From Zeimonas arvi (GTDB taxonomy: Bacteria > Pseudomonadota > Gammaproteobacteria > Burkholderiales > Burkholderiaceae_E): DNA of 64,000 nucleotides. Positions 10,757 to 22,552 of the stretch are shown here, in pieces. A program made the position numbers and the translations under genes. The stretch covers positions 310,001 through 374,000 of the forward strand of contig NZ_VDUY01000002.1 of NCBI RefSeq assembly GCF_008039575.1, given 5' to 3'. The notes below the pieces were generated by a model that was not told the DNA's origin, ran no database searches, and saw nothing but the letters and a program-made list of their open reading frames with translations. Position 1 is the first letter of the stretch. The number at the start of each line of letters is the position of its first letter.

Positions 10757-11665
10757 TCAACCGAGCAGCCGGTGCAGCAACGATACCGCAGGCATGACCG
10801 GGATCAGCGCATCGATCCGGTCGAGCACGCCGCCATGGCCGGGCAGCAGCGTGCCGCTGTCCTTGACGCCGGCCTCGCGCTTGAGCAGCGACTCGTGCAG
10901 GTCGCCGACGACCGACAGCGCGGCGAGCGCCAGCAGAACCGGCACCGCCAGCACCGCCGAGGCGTCGAAGAGCCGCGCCGCGAGCGTGGCCGACAGCGCC
11001 CCGCCCTGCCCCGCGAAGACGGCGACCGCCCAGCCCGCCAGCACGACTGCCAGCGCGCCGCCGAGCGCGCCCTCCCAGCTCTTGCCGGGGCTGATCGCCG
11101 GCGCCAGCTTGCGCCGGCCGATCGCCCTACCCACGAAATACGCGGCGATGTCGGCGATCCAGACGATGGCCATGGCAGCCAGCAGCACGACCGGGCCGCG
11201 CGCGTGAAGCTCGATCAGCGCCACCCAGCAGGCGAGCAGCAGGAAGGCGGCCAGCGGCGTGCCGCCGCCCCCGGCCCGATGCTGCGCGAGTCGCGCCGGG
11301 CCGGCCAGGCACCACCAGCCGGTGGCGAGCGCGGACAGCGCCAGACCGAACCACTCCGGCCAGCCCGCGGCCGCCCGCCAGGCGAGCAGCGCGAGGCCGA
11401 TCGCCACGACCGCCAGCCCGACCGGCCAGGCGCTTCGCCCCACGGAGCGCACCGGCAGGCCGGCGCTGCCGGGTCCTGACGCGCCGGCGCCCGGAGGCCG
11501 CGCCGATGCCGCCCGGGCGATCGCCAGCAGCCCCGCCCACTCGCGCGCGCCCACGGCCAGAAAGGCGAGGGTCAGCGCGGCCCAGGTCCAGGCGGGCCAC
11601 CAGAAGAGGGTCGGCAGCAGGACGGCCAGCAGGACCAGGGCCGTGATGACGCGCTGGCGCAGCAT
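10757..11665 (-). CDS. cdsA: Phosphatidate cytidylyltransferase
   Basis: A polytopic inner-membrane enzyme of 302 residues that makes CDP-diacylglycerol from phosphatidic acid and CTP. It is strongly hydrophobic, with about eight predicted membrane segments. The signature begins at [19 protein letters not shown] and continues into [13 protein letters not shown] near residues 250-285; [13 protein letters not shown] near 195 is also conserved. An Ala/Pro-rich cytoplasmic insertion ([15 protein letters not shown]) sits near residue 50. It starts 10 bases after uppS. Confidence 0.96.
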   Translation of the reverse strand: MLRQRVITALVLLAVLLPTLFWWPAWTWAALTLAFLAVGAREWAGLLAIARAASARPPGAGASGPGSAGLPVRSVGRSAWPVGLAVVAIGLALLAWRAAAGWPEWFGLALSALATGWWCLAGPARLAQHRAGGGGTPLAAFLLLACWVALIELHARGPVVLLAAMAIVWIADIAAYFVGRAIGRRKLAPAISPGKSWEGALGGALAVVLAGWAVAVFAGQGGALSATLAARLFDASAVLAVPVLLALAALSVVGDLHESLLKREAGVKDSGTLLPGHGGVLDRIDALIPVMPAVSLLHRLLG

Positions 11666-11675
11666 TGGTGCGCGC

Positions 11676-12446
11676 TCAGGCCTGCGCGCCGGCCGCCAGC
11701 TGGGCGCTGGTGCGGCCGAAGCGGCGCTCGCGGGCGCGAAAGGACTCGAAGGCGCGCTCGAGCTCGGCCTGGTCGAAGTCGGGCCACCAGGTGTCGGTGA
11801 AATAGAGCTCGGTGTAGGCGAGCTGCCAGAGCAGGAAGTTGCTGATTCGCTGCTCGCCGCCGGTGCGGATGAACAGGTCGGGCTCGGGCGCCCAGGCCAT
11901 GGCCAGGTGCGCCGCGATGTCGTCCTCGGCGATGCGCGAGGGCTCGGCGGCGAGCTCGGGCCGGGCCGCCAGCAGCGCCCGGGTGGCCTGGACCAGGTCC
12001 CAGCGCCCGCCGTAATTGGCCGCCACGGTGAGGGTCAGCCGGCTGTTGGCGGCCGTGCGCGCCTCGGCCTGTCCGATCAGCTCCTGCAGCCGCGGCTCGA
12101 AGCGGCTGGTGTCGCCGACGACCCGCAGCCGGATGCCGTTGTCGGACAGCTTGCCGACCTCGCGCTCGAGCGCGGTGATGAACAGGCGCATCAGCACCGA
12201 CACCTCGTCGGCCGGGCGCCGCCAGTTCTCGGAGCTGAACGCGAACAGGGTCAGGTACTCGACGCCGGCTCGCGCGCAGGCCTCGACGGTGCGCCGCACC
12301 GCGTCGACGCCCCTGGCGTGGCCGGCCACCCTCGGCAGGTGGCGCGAGGTGGCCCAGCGGCCATTGCCGTCCATGATGATCGCGACATGGCGAGGCACCC
12401 CTCCGGTGGCGGGGACCTCGCGGGTCGAGCTGGGAAATCTGGGCAT
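11676..12446 (-). CDS. uppS: Undecaprenyl diphosphate synthase
   Basis: A cis-prenyltransferase of 256 residues making the C55 carrier lipid for peptidoglycan and O-antigen. The catalytic motif [11 protein letters not shown] lies near residue 24, followed by [29 protein letters not shown] and the C-terminal [19 protein letters not shown], the substrate-binding region. Residues 1-18 form a short extension. It sits between frr and cdsA, the standard order. Confidence 0.98.
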   Translation of the reverse strand: MPRFPSSTREVPATGGVPRHVAIIMDGNGRWATSRHLPRVAGHARGVDAVRRTVEACARAGVEYLTLFAFSSENWRRPADEVSVLMRLFITALEREVGKLSDNGIRLRVVGDTSRFEPRLQELIGQAEARTAANSRLTLTVAANYGGRWDLVQATRALLAARPELAAEPSRIAEDDIAAHLAMAWAPEPDLFIRTGGEQRISNFLLWQLAYTELYFTDTWWPDFDQAELERAFESFRARERRFGRTSAQLAAGAQA

Positions 12447-12469
12447 CGAGCGAACGCGATCGACGGCGG

Positions 12470-13030
12470 TCAGACCGTCATGATCTCCTGCTCCTTGGTC
12501 GCGAGCAGCTTGTCGATCTCGGCCACGAAACGGTCGGTCAGTTTCTGGATGTCCTCCTGCGCACGCCGCTCGTCGTCTTCCGAGATCGCCTTGTCCTTGA
12601 GCAGCTTCTTGAGCTGCTCGTTTGCGTCGCGGCGCAGGTTGCGCACGGCCACCTTGGCGTGCTCCGCATCGCCGCGGGCGATCTTGGTCATCTCGCGGCG
12701 ACGCTCCTCGGACAGGGGCGGCATCGGCACGCGGATCAGGTCGCCGCTGGTGGCCGGATTCAGGCCGAGATCGGACTCGCGGATCGCCTTGTCGACGACC
12801 TGGACCATCTTCTTCTCCCAGGGCTGCACGCCGAGAGTGCGCGCGTCCTGCACCGTGACGTTGGCGACCTGCGAGAGCGGCACCATGCTGCCGTAGTAGT
12901 CGACCTGGATGTGGTCGAGCAGGCCCGCGTGGGCGCGGCCCGTGCGGATCTTCTGGAAGCTGGTCTTCATCGCGTCCAGCGACTTCTGCATCTTCTGCTC
13001 GGCCGTGCTCCTGACCTCGGCAACGCTCAT
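12470..13030 (-). CDS. frr: Ribosome recycling factor
   Basis: A 186-residue tRNA-mimic that, with EF-G, splits post-termination ribosomes. The three-helix bundle is recognisable from the N-terminal helix [20 protein letters not shown], the hinge strand region [18 protein letters not shown], and the long C-terminal helix [19 protein letters not shown]. Full family length. It follows pyrH by 22 bases and precedes uppS by 23. An AGGAT-like Shine-Dalgarno sits just upstream of ATG 13030. Confidence 0.98.
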   Translation of the reverse strand: MSVAEVRSTAEQKMQKSLDAMKTSFQKIRTGRAHAGLLDHIQVDYYGSMVPLSQVANVTVQDARTLGVQPWEKKMVQVVDKAIRESDLGLNPATSGDLIRVPMPPLSEERRREMTKIARGDAEHAKVAVRNLRRDANEQLKKLLKDKAISEDDERRAQEDIQKLTDRFVAEIDKLLATKEQEIMTV

Positions 13031-13052
13031 GGATCCTCCGGAAAGAAAGGTG

Positions 13053-13811
13053 TCAGACGTGGACCAGCGTGCCCTCGTCCTCGCCGCGGACCGCGCGCAG
13101 CAGCGCGCCTTCCTTGAAGATCGAGAACACGCGGATCGGCAGTTTCTGGTCGCGGCACAGCGCGAAGGCCGTGGCGTCCATGACCTTCAGGTTGCGGCCG
13201 ATGGCCTCGTCGAAGCTGATGCGCTGGTAACGGGTGGCCCCCGGGTCCTTCATGGGGTCCGCGGTGTAGACGCCGTCGACCTTGGTGGCCTTGAGCACCA
13301 CCTCGACACCCATTTCGGCGCCGCGCAGCGCCGCAGCCGTGTCGGTGGTGAAGAAGGGATTCCCGGTGCCGGCCGCGAAGATGACGACCTTGCCTTCCTC
13401 GAGGTAGCGCAGTGCCTTGGGCCGGATGTAGGGCTCGACCACCTGCTCGATCTTCAGGGCGGACTGCACGCGGGCGACCACGCCCTTCTGGCGCAGGGCG
13501 TCCTGCAGCGCCAGCGAGTTCATGACCGTGGCCAGCATGCCCATGTAGTCGGCGGTGGCGCGGTCCATGCCGGTCGCGCCGCCGGCCATGCCGCGGAAGA
13601 TGTTGCCGCCGCCGATGACGATCGCCAGTTCGACGCCCAGCTCGACCACGCTGGCGATCTCGCCGACCATCGCCTCGATGGTCTCGCGATTGATGCCGTA
13701 GGCATCGTCGCCCATCAGGGCTTCACCGGAGAGCTTGAGCAGCACCCGCCGATGCGGGATCGGCGCGGCGAGCGGCTCCGGACGGGCGGCAAGGCTTTCG
13801 ACTGCAGTCAA
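13053..13811 (-). CDS. pyrH: UMP kinase
   Basis: A bacterial-type UMP kinase of 252 residues (amino acid kinase fold), phosphorylating UMP to UDP; usually hexameric and regulated by GTP and UTP. The phosphate-binding region [14 protein letters not shown] is near residue 24, [11 protein letters not shown] near 65, [20 protein letters not shown] near 145, and [15 protein letters not shown] near 180. About 15 residues precede the usual family start. It lies 203 bases downstream of tsf, across a spacer with a strong nested hairpin. Confidence 0.98.
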   Translation of the reverse strand: MTAVESLAARPEPLAAPIPHRRVLLKLSGEALMGDDAYGINRETIEAMVGEIASVVELGVELAIVIGGGNIFRGMAGGATGMDRATADYMGMLATVMNSLALQDALRQKGVVARVQSALKIEQVVEPYIRPKALRYLEEGKVVIFAAGTGNPFFTTDTAAALRGAEMGVEVVLKATKVDGVYTADPMKDPGATRYQRISFDEAIGRNLKVMDATAFALCRDQKLPIRVFSIFKEGALLRAVRGEDEGTLVHV

Positions 13812-13875
13812 AGTCGATCTCCCGATGTGGACCGGTGCGCCGGGCCGGCTGGGCCGGCTCCGCGACCGGACGAAT

Positions 13876-13939
13876 CCTCGCGATGCGGCACCCGAGGGCG
13901 GGCGCCCTGGACGGGCCGCCCGACGGGGCGCCCGCGAGG
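13876..13939. repeat. Nested GC-rich inverted repeats in the tsf-pyrH spacer
   Basis: The 203-bp spacer between pyrH and tsf contains three concentric inverted repeats: CCTCGC/GCGAGG (13876-13881 and 13934-13939), GGCGCCC/GGGCGCC (13901-13907 and 13926-13932), and an inner CGGG/CCCG hairpin (13912-13922). Together they could form a long hairpin in the tsf-pyrH transcript. There is no U-tract, so it is not a classical intrinsic terminator. It may slow decay or modulate read-through. Confidence 0.45.
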
Positions 13940-14014
13940 TCGGCGCCCGGCAGGGCGCCGCCGTTCGCGATTATCGCCCGATTTCGATGCCCGCGAATTC
14001 GATTGCCGTCTCGC

Positions 14015-14911
14015 TCAGCGACCGGCGGCAGCGGCAGCCTGCGCGGCCACTTCGGCAGCGAAATCGGTCTGCTTCTTCTCGATGCCCTCGCCGACCACGT
14101 ACAGCGTGAAGGCGGCGACCTGGGCGCCGCGCGCCTTGAGCAGCTGCTCGATGGTCTGCTTGCCTTCCGGATCCTTCACGAAGATCTGGCCGAGCAGCGT
14201 GACCTCCTTCAGGAACTTCTGGACGGTGCCCTCGACCATCTTGGCGACGATCTCGGCCGGCTTGCCCGACTCGGCAGCCTTCTGCGAGGCGATCGAGCGC
14301 TCGCGCTCGACTTCGTCGGCCGGCACGCCTTCCTTGGACAGCGCCTTCGGCTTGCTGGCGGCGATGTGCATCGCGAGGTCCTTGGCCAGGGTCTCGTCGC
14401 CGCCGACCAGGTCGACCAGCACGCCGATCCTGGCGCCGCCGTGCAGATAGCTGGCGATCCGGCCCTTGGCCTCGATGCGGGCGAAGCGGCGGATGCTCAT
14501 GTTCTCGCCGATCCGGCCGATCAGGGTCTTGCGGTACTCGTCGACCGTGGTGCCTGCCATCGGCAGCGCCGACAGGGCCTCGACATCGGCCGGGTTGCGC
14601 TCGACCACCAGGGTGGCGAGGTCGCTCGCGAGCTTCAGGAAGTCGTCGTTCTTGGCGACGAAGTCGGTCTCGCAGTTGAGCTCGACCATGGCCGCCTTGC
14701 GACCGTCGGCGCTCACGTGGATGCCGACCACGCCTTCGGCGGCCACCCGGGCGGCCGCCTTGGTGGCCTTGTTGCCGAGCTTGACGCGCAGGATCTCCTC
14801 GGCGCGGGCCATGTCGCCCTCGGCCTCGGTGAGCGCCTTCTTGCACTCCATCATCGGCGCGTCGGTCTTCTCGCGCAGTTCCTTGACCATGGCTGCAGTG
14901 ATTTCGGCCAT
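14015..14911 (-). CDS. tsf: Elongation factor Ts
   Basis: The GDP-GTP exchange factor for EF-Tu, 298 residues. The N-terminal UBA-like domain contains [19 protein letters not shown], and the exchange motif [17 protein letters not shown] sits near residue 75, including the TDFV that contacts EF-Tu. Two core subdomains and a C-terminal module ([12 protein letters not shown]...) complete the protein. It follows rpsB but is separated from it by a strong terminator, so its level can be set independently of S2. Confidence 0.98.
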   Translation of the reverse strand: MAEITAAMVKELREKTDAPMMECKKALTEAEGDMARAEEILRVKLGNKATKAAARVAAEGVVGIHVSADGRKAAMVELNCETDFVAKNDDFLKLASDLATLVVERNPADVEALSALPMAGTTVDEYRKTLIGRIGENMSIRRFARIEAKGRIASYLHGGARIGVLVDLVGGDETLAKDLAMHIAASKPKALSKEGVPADEVERERSIASQKAAESGKPAEIVAKMVEGTVQKFLKEVTLLGQIFVKDPEGKQTIEQLLKARGAQVAAFTLYVVGEGIEKKQTDFAAEVAAQAAAAAGR

Positions 14912-14950
14912 TGCTGGACTCCGTTCGGTTTCGTGGTGTTCGTGTCGGGT

Positions 14951-14979
14951 AAAAAAAAGGGGCTGTCACCGACAGCCCC
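14951..14979 (-). terminator. Rho-independent terminator between rpsB and tsf
   Basis: On the minus strand a perfect 9-bp stem (GGGGCTGTC / GACAGCCCC, loop GGT) is followed at once by eight T. It lies 75 bases after the rpsB stop and 40 before the tsf start, so it would end or attenuate rpsB transcription before tsf. Confidence 0.9.
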
Positions 14980-15053
14980 GCCGCGCCCCCGGCCGGCGGG
15001 CCGTGCCCGCCGCCGATTTCATCGGCCGTCGGCCGCTACGGGGTTGCGACTGC

Positions 15054-15815
15054 TCAGGCTTCTTCGTCCTCGCCGGCGTCGATCTCGACGAATTCCTCGT
15101 CGCCTTCGGTCGCCGTCTTGACGATCTCCTGCAGCGAGGCGGCGCGACCTTCGAGGATCGCGTCCGCGGCGCCGCGGGCATAGAGCTTGATGGCGCGCGC
15201 CGAGTCGTCGTTGCCCGGGATCACGTGATCGATGCCCTCGGGCGAGTGGTTGGTGTCGACCACCGCCACGACCGGGATGCCGAGCTTCTGAGCTTCGGTG
15301 ATCGCGATCTTGTGGTAGCCGACGTCGACCACGAACAGCGCGTCGGGCAGGCCGCCCATGTCCTTGATGCCGCCCAGGCTGCGCTCGAGCTTCTCCATCT
15401 CGCGCTGGAACATCAGGCCTTCCTTCTTGGACATCTTCTCGAGGCCGCCTTCGGCCATCGTGGCTTCCATCTCCTTCAGGCGCTTGATCGAGGCCTTGAC
15501 CGTCTTGAAGTTGGTCAGCATGCCGCCGAGCCAGCGCTGGTCGACGAAGGGCATGCCGGCGCGCGCGGCTTCCTCGGCGATGGTCTCGCGGGCCGAGCGC
15601 TTGGTGCCCACGAACAGCACGGTGCCCCGGTTGGCGGCCAGCTGGCGCAGGTATTTCATCGAGTCCTGGTACATGACCAGGGTCTTCTCGAGATTGAAGA
15701 TGTGGATGCGATTGCGATGGCCGTAGATATACGGGGCCATCCGGGGATTCCAGAACCGCGTCTGGTGGCCGAAGTGAACGCCGGCCTCGAGCATTTGCCG
15801 CATGGTGACGGACAT
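15054..15815 (-). CDS. rpsB: 30S ribosomal protein S2
   Basis: A 253-residue S2 protein. [20 protein letters not shown] and the following [16 protein letters not shown] are the N-terminal signature; [36 protein letters not shown] and [20 protein letters not shown] are also conserved. The acidic tail ends [13 protein letters not shown] 15815 has a GGAG Shine-Dalgarno 8 bases upstream. It is divergent from map and followed by a terminator before tsf. Confidence 0.98.
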   Translation of the reverse strand: MSVTMRQMLEAGVHFGHQTRFWNPRMAPYIYGHRNRIHIFNLEKTLVMYQDSMKYLRQLAANRGTVLFVGTKRSARETIAEEAARAGMPFVDQRWLGGMLTNFKTVKASIKRLKEMEATMAEGGLEKMSKKEGLMFQREMEKLERSLGGIKDMGGLPDALFVVDVGYHKIAITEAQKLGIPVVAVVDTNHSPEGIDHVIPGNDDSARAIKLYARGAADAILEGRAASLQEIVKTATEGDEEFVEIDAGEDEEA

Positions 15816-16004
15816 GACAGACTCCAACTGAGGGTTGTGACTGACGCGCCGCAAAGGCCGCCGGACCGACCGGCCCCGCACGGGCTGGTTGCCTGTGCGG
15901 GCTGATCGGTGGCCGGCGGCACCCGTCAGGTGCGGCGCGCGCGATTTTCGCCATCGACTCAGGCACCGCATGGACAATGCGCGCCATCCGCCGAAAGCGA
16001 AGCC
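15816..16004 (-). promoter_or_regulatory. rpsB upstream region with two hairpins
   Basis: The divergent rpsB-map spacer gives rpsB a possible 5' leader of up to about 190 bases. It contains CCCGCAC/GTGCGGG (15875-15881 and 15895-15901) and GCACC/GGTGC pairing within 15919-15933. S2 levels are autoregulated through the rpsB leader in other proteobacteria; whether these hairpins form a comparable S2 site is inference. No convincing -35/-10 pair for rpsB could be picked. Confidence 0.35.
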
Positions 16005-16010
16005 TATAAT
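16005..16010 (+). promoter_or_regulatory. -10 hexamer of a probably leaderless map promoter
   Basis: A perfect TATAAT ends 7 bases before the A of the map ATG, so the expected start point coincides with the first base of the start codon. There is no Shine-Dalgarno in the six intervening bases. The -35 region at the right spacing is weak. Confidence 0.55.
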
Positions 16011-16016
16011 TCTAGC

Positions 16017-16826
16017 ATGGCAATCAACATCAAGACAGCCTCCGAGATCGAGGCCATGAGGGTCGCCGGCCGCCTGGCCAGCGAGGTCCTCGACTACATC
16101 ACGCCCTTCGTGAAGCCGGGGGTCACCACCGGCGAACTCGACCGGCTGTGCCACGACTACATGGTCGGCGTGCAGGGCACCGTGCCGGCGCCGCTGAACT
16201 ACGCGCCTCCCGGCTACCGGCCCTACCCCAAGTCGGTCTGCACCTCGGTCAACCACCAGGTCTGCCACGGCATTCCCGGCGACCGGGTGCTGAAGAACGG
16301 CGACATCGTCAACATCGACGTCACCGTCATCAAGGACGGCTTCCACGGGGACACCAGCCGGATGTTCCTGGTCGGCGAGGCGTCGATCGCCGCGCGCCGG
16401 CTGTGCCAGGTCACCTGGGACTGCATGTGGCTGGGCATCGAGCAGGTGCGCCCGGGCGCCACGGTCGGCGACATCGGCCACGCGATCCAGCGCCATGCCG
16501 AGGCCCAGGGCTGCTCGGTGGTCCGCGAATTCTGCGGACACGGCATCGGCCGCAAGTTCCACGAGGAGCCGCAGATCCTGCACTACGGCCGGCCGGGCAC
16601 CGGCGACCGGTTCGAAGCCGGCATGATCTTCACCGTGGAGCCGATGATCAATGCCGGCCGCCGCGAGGTCCGCGAGATGGCTGACGGCTGGACCATCGTG
16701 ACCAAGGACCACAGCCTGTCGGCGCAGTGGGAGCACACGGTGCTGGTCACCGACACCGGTTTCGAGGTGCTCACGGTATCCGCCGGCGCGCCGGCCCGCC
16801 CCGAGCCGCTCACCGCGGTCGCCTGA
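16017..16826 (+). CDS. map: Methionine aminopeptidase, type I
   Basis: Removes the N-terminal methionine from nascent proteins; 269 residues. All metal and catalytic residues of the pita-bread fold are visible: His in [12 protein letters not shown], the two Asp in [16 protein letters not shown], His in [15 protein letters not shown], Glu in [12 protein letters not shown] and Glu in [11 protein letters not shown]. The start [15 protein letters not shown] is typical. The gene is divergent from rpsB, and a TATAAT is so close to the ATG that the mRNA is probably leaderless. glnD begins 3 bases after its stop, so the two are probably co-transcribed. Confidence 0.97.
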   Translation: MAINIKTASEIEAMRVAGRLASEVLDYITPFVKPGVTTGELDRLCHDYMVGVQGTVPAPLNYAPPGYRPYPKSVCTSVNHQVCHGIPGDRVLKNGDIVNIDVTVIKDGFHGDTSRMFLVGEASIAARRLCQVTWDCMWLGIEQVRPGATVGDIGHAIQRHAEAQGCSVVREFCGHGIGRKFHEEPQILHYGRPGTGDRFEAGMIFTVEPMINAGRREVREMADGWTIVTKDHSLSAQWEHTVLVTDTGFEVLTVSAGAPARPEPLTAVA

Positions 16827-16829
16827 GCC

Positions 16830-19430
16830 GTGGGCGCGCGGGCGCTGCGGGCCGAGGCCCTCCCGCCGCAAGCGGACATGCCCGATTTCGCGCCCGTTCG
16901 CGAGGCGTGGCAGCGCGATCGCGGCGCCGCGATCGAGGGCTTTCGGGCGTCGCAGGATCCGGACCGTCTCCACCGCGCCCTGGGCCGCGCGACCGACCGG
17001 ACCCTTTGCGCGCTGTGGCGGCTGCTGGCGCCCTCGCGGCAGTACGCGCTGGCCGCGGTCGGCGGCTACGGGCGCGGCGAGCAGTACCCGCACTCCGACG
17101 TCGACCTGCTGATCCTGGTGCCGGAGCGCCCCGAGGGCGCGGCGGCGGTGGGCCTGGAGCGGTTCATCGGCGCCTGCTGGGATCTCGGGCTGGAGATCGG
17201 CCACAGCGTTCGCACGCCCGAGGAGTGCCTGCGCGAGGCGCAGGCCGACATCACGGTTCGCACCAGCCTGCTCGAGCGCCGGCTGCTGGCCGGCAGCCGG
17301 CAGCGCTACGAGGCGCTGGGCCGCGAGCTCGACGCCGCGCTGAAGGTCGACGAGTTCTTCTCGGCCAAGCTGCTCGAGATGCGCCAGCGCCACGCCAAGT
17401 TCGACGACAGCCCCTACAGCCTGGAGCCCAACACCAAGGAGAGCCCGGGCGGCCTGCGCGACCTGCAGGTGATCCGCTGGATCGCGCGGGCCAGCGGCTT
17501 CGGCCGGAACTGGAGCGAGCTCCATGCCCGCGGCCTGATCACCGCCAGCGAGGCCACCCAGCTGCGCGCCAACGAGCGCCGCATCGCGCGAATCCGGGCC
17601 TGGCTGCACATCCTGGCAGGACGCCACGAGGACCGCCTGCTCTTCGACCTGCAGGCCCGGGTCGCCGAGGCCCTGGGCCTGGCCCGCAGCTCGGCCCGCC
17701 AGTCGTCCGAAGAGCTGATGCAGCGCTACTACCGGTCGGCCAAGACGGTGACCCAGCTCAACACGATGGTGCTGCAGAACCTGCGCGGCGCGCTGTTCCC
17801 GTCGCCCGGCGCGGTCGCCCGGCCGATCGACCGCGAATTCGTCGACAAGCAGGGGCTGCTGGACCTGGCCGATCCCGAACTCTTCGAGCGCGATCCGTCG
17901 GCCATCCTGCGCTGCTTTCTCGCCATGCAGCGCCATTCCGAGCTCTCGGGCATCGCCACCGGCGCGCTGCGCGCGCTCTGGCACGCCCGGGCCAGGATCG
18001 ACGCGCGCTTCCGGCGCGACCCGTCCAACCGCGCGCTGTTCCTCCAGCTGCTGCAATCGCCGCGCGGCGTGACGCACGAACTGCGGCGGATGAACCAGTG
18101 GTCAGTCCTCGGCCGCTATCTGCCGGCCTTCCGCCGGATCGTCGGCCGCATGCAGCACGACCTGTTCCACGTCTACACGGTGGACCAGCACATCCTGATG
18201 GTGGTGCGCAACCTGCGCCGCTTCGCGATGGCCGAACACGCCCACGAGTACCCGTTCTGCAGCCAGCTGCTGGCGGGCTTCGACAAGCCCTGGCTGCTCA
18301 CGATCGCGGCGCTGTTCCACGACATCGCCAAGGGGCGCGGCGGCGACCACTCGAAGCTCGGCAAGGTCGACGCACGCCGCTTCTGCGTCCAGCACGGCCT
18401 GGAGCCGGCCGACACCGCGCTGGTCGAGTTCCTGGTCGAGCACCACCTGACCATGTCCTCGATCGCGCAGAAGCAGGACCTGGGCGACCCCGAGGTCATC
18501 ACCCGCTTCGTGTCGCTGGTGGGCACCGAGGAGCGGCTGACCGCGCTCTACCTGCTGACGGTGGCCGACATCCGCGGCACCAGCCCCAAGGTCTGGAACG
18601 CCTGGAAGGCCAAGCTGCTCGAGGACCTCTACCGGGCCGCCAAGCGCGCGCTGGAGGGCGAAGCGCCGACCCGCGAGCGCCGGCTCGACGCGCGCCGCGC
18701 CGAGGCGGTCCGCCTGCTGAACCTGCACGCGGTGGCGCCGGAGCGCTACGAGGACTTCTGGAAACGGCTGGGCATGGGCTACTTCCTGCGCAACGACGCG
18801 CAGGACATCGCCTGGCATGCGCGGGTGCTGACCGGGCAGCCTGCCGACCGGCCGGTGGTGCGCACCCGGGTGGCGCCGATCGGCGAAGGCTTCCAGGTCG
18901 TGGTGTGGCTGCGCGACCAGCCCGATCTGTTCGCGCGGCTGTGCGGCTACTTCGACAGCCGCAACCTGTCGGTGCTCGACGCCAAGATCCACACCACGCG
19001 CGATGGGTGGGCGCTGGACAGCTTCCTGGTGGTCGACCCGCTGGGCGAGGTCGGCCAGTACCGCGACATCCTGACCCTCGTCGAGACCGAGCTGTGCGAC
19101 TGGCTGGATCGGCGGGCGCCGCTGCCCACGCCGGTGCGCGGGCGCAGCTCCCGGCGCTCGCGGACCTTCCCGATCGAGCCCACGGTGGACTTGCGCCCCG
19201 ACGAGCGCGGCGAGCACTTCCTGCTCTCGGTCACCGCCAACGACCGCACCGGCCTCTTGTACGCGATCGCGCTGGTGCTCGCCCGGCACGGGATCACGCT
19301 CGAGACCGCCCGCGTGACCACGCTGGGCGAGCGGGTCGAGGACGTGTTCCTGATCGAAGGCCCTGCCCTGCTGAACCCGCGCCAGCAGATCCAGTTCGAG
19401 ACCGACCTGCTCGACTCGCTTCGCGCCTGA
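16830..19430 (+). CDS. glnD: Bifunctional PII uridylyltransferase/uridylyl-removing enzyme
   Basis: The glutamine sensor of nitrogen control, 866 residues, adding UMP to PII proteins or removing it. The nucleotidyltransferase site [20 protein letters not shown] is near residue 75 (G-G and D-x-D). A helical linker and the HD hydrolase domain ([18 protein letters not shown] near residue 497) follow, then two ACT domains from about 690 ([19 protein letters not shown]) and 795 ([18 protein letters not shown]). The start is a GTG at 16830, three bases after map; an in-frame ATG at residue 17 is a possible alternative. No PII gene is in the window. Confidence 0.96.
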   Translation: MGARALRAEALPPQADMPDFAPVREAWQRDRGAAIEGFRASQDPDRLHRALGRATDRTLCALWRLLAPSRQYALAAVGGYGRGEQYPHSDVDLLILVPERPEGAAAVGLERFIGACWDLGLEIGHSVRTPEECLREAQADITVRTSLLERRLLAGSRQRYEALGRELDAALKVDEFFSAKLLEMRQRHAKFDDSPYSLEPNTKESPGGLRDLQVIRWIARASGFGRNWSELHARGLITASEATQLRANERRIARIRAWLHILAGRHEDRLLFDLQARVAEALGLARSSARQSSEELMQRYYRSAKTVTQLNTMVLQNLRGALFPSPGAVARPIDREFVDKQGLLDLADPELFERDPSAILRCFLAMQRHSELSGIATGALRALWHARARIDARFRRDPSNRALFLQLLQSPRGVTHELRRMNQWSVLGRYLPAFRRIVGRMQHDLFHVYTVDQHILMVVRNLRRFAMAEHAHEYPFCSQLLAGFDKPWLLTIAALFHDIAKGRGGDHSKLGKVDARRFCVQHGLEPADTALVEFLVEHHLTMSSIAQKQDLGDPEVITRFVSLVGTEERLTALYLLTVADIRGTSPKVWNAWKAKLLEDLYRAAKRALEGEAPTRERRLDARRAEAVRLLNLHAVAPERYEDFWKRLGMGYFLRNDAQDIAWHARVLTGQPADRPVVRTRVAPIGEGFQVVVWLRDQPDLFARLCGYFDSRNLSVLDAKIHTTRDGWALDSFLVVDPLGEVGQYRDILTLVETELCDWLDRRAPLPTPVRGRSSRRSRTFPIEPTVDLRPDERGEHFLLSVTANDRTGLLYAIALVLARHGITLETARVTTLGERVEDVFLIEGPALLNPRQQIQFETDLLDSLRA

Positions 19431-19567
19431 ACGCCCGAACGCCCGGATGAATCTCCTGCGCGGCCCGATCTCGCCGATTTCTTCAGGCACTCCAAGCCTC
19501 CCGTTCCCGGTCGGCTGGCGGGCCGGCCCGTTTCCGGTCGCTCTCGATTCGCGCGGTCGCTTTCCCC

Positions 19568-20320
19568 TCAGCGCCCTGCCGGCTCGCCGCGGATCGCCTC
19601 GGAGAGGATCCGTCGAACGCGGGCCATGGCCTGGTCGAGCACTTCGGTGATCGCCTCGAGCGAGATCCGCTGCGCGCTCTCGCCGATGCCTGCCGCGTGG
19701 TTGGCCACCACGCACAGCGCGGCATAGGGCAGCTCCAGCTCGCGGGCGAGCGCCGCCTCGGGCATGCCCGTCATCCCGACCAGGTCGCAGCCGTCGCGCG
19801 CCATCCGGCGGATCTCGGCGGCAGTCTCGAGCCTCGGACCCTGCGAGCAGCCGTAGACGCCATGGTCGATCACCGATTCGCCGGCGCGGGCCGCCGCGCC
19901 TAGCAGGCGGGCGCGCAGCGCGGGATCGTAGGGTTCGGTGAAGTCGATGTGGGTGACCGGCTGGTCCGGGCCCTCGAAGTAGGTGCTCTTGCGCCCATGC
20001 GTGTAGTCGATGATCTGGTCCGGCACCACGAGGCAGCCCGGGCCGCAGTCGCGGGCGATGCCGCCCACCGTGGCCACCGCGATCACGCCCTCCACCCCGG
20101 CGTCGCGCAGCGCGCACAGGTTGGCGCGATAGTTGATCTCGTGCGGCGCGATCGTGTGGCCGTAGCCGTGGCGCGCCAGGAACGCGATCTCGCGGCCGTC
20201 GAGCTCGCCGAAGGTCAGCGCGCAGGAAGGATCCCCCCAGGGCGTGCGGGCGATCCGCCGCCGGGGGTTTTCCAGGTCAGCCAGCCGGGCGAGCCCGCTG
20301 CCGCCGATGATTCCGAGCAT
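19568..20320 (-). CDS. Purine nucleoside phosphorylase, probable S-methyl-5'-thioinosine phosphorylase
   Basis: A 250-residue member of the MTAP/PNP trimeric phosphorylase family, which breaks a methylthio-purine nucleoside into base and methylthioribose-1-phosphate. The phosphate site IGGSGL at residues 5-10, RHGYGHTIAPHEINYRAN near 49-66, and the base-binding region LVGMTGMPEAALARELELPY near 170 are present. Where adenosine-specific MTAP has a T-D-Y-D sequence, this protein has A-N-H-A (VVANHAAG), so both base-selecting Asp are absent and the first becomes Asn, as in 6-oxopurine enzymes and the Pseudomonas MTI phosphorylase. That favours methylthioinosine over methylthioadenosine. It lies 54 bases after ligA and converges with glnD. 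Confidence 0.85.
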   Translation of the reverse strand: MLGIIGGSGLARLADLENPRRRIARTPWGDPSCALTFGELDGREIAFLARHGYGHTIAPHEINYRANLCALRDAGVEGVIAVATVGGIARDCGPGCLVVPDQIIDYTHGRKSTYFEGPDQPVTHIDFTEPYDPALRARLLGAAARAGESVIDHGVYGCSQGPRLETAAEIRRMARDGCDLVGMTGMPEAALARELELPYAALCVVANHAAGIGESAQRISLEAITEVLDQAMARVRRILSEAIRGEPAGR

Positions 20321-20374
20321 TCTTCGAGTTCTCCGTTTCAGGTGCGCGAACCTGGCCGACCCGGGAGCCCGGGC

Positions 20375-22552
<2,178 letters not shown>

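Noticed and set aside
15816-18077. A 1007-codon frame continuing upstream of rpsB
   Set aside because: The part beyond 15815 is antisense to map and glnD; S2 begins at 15815.
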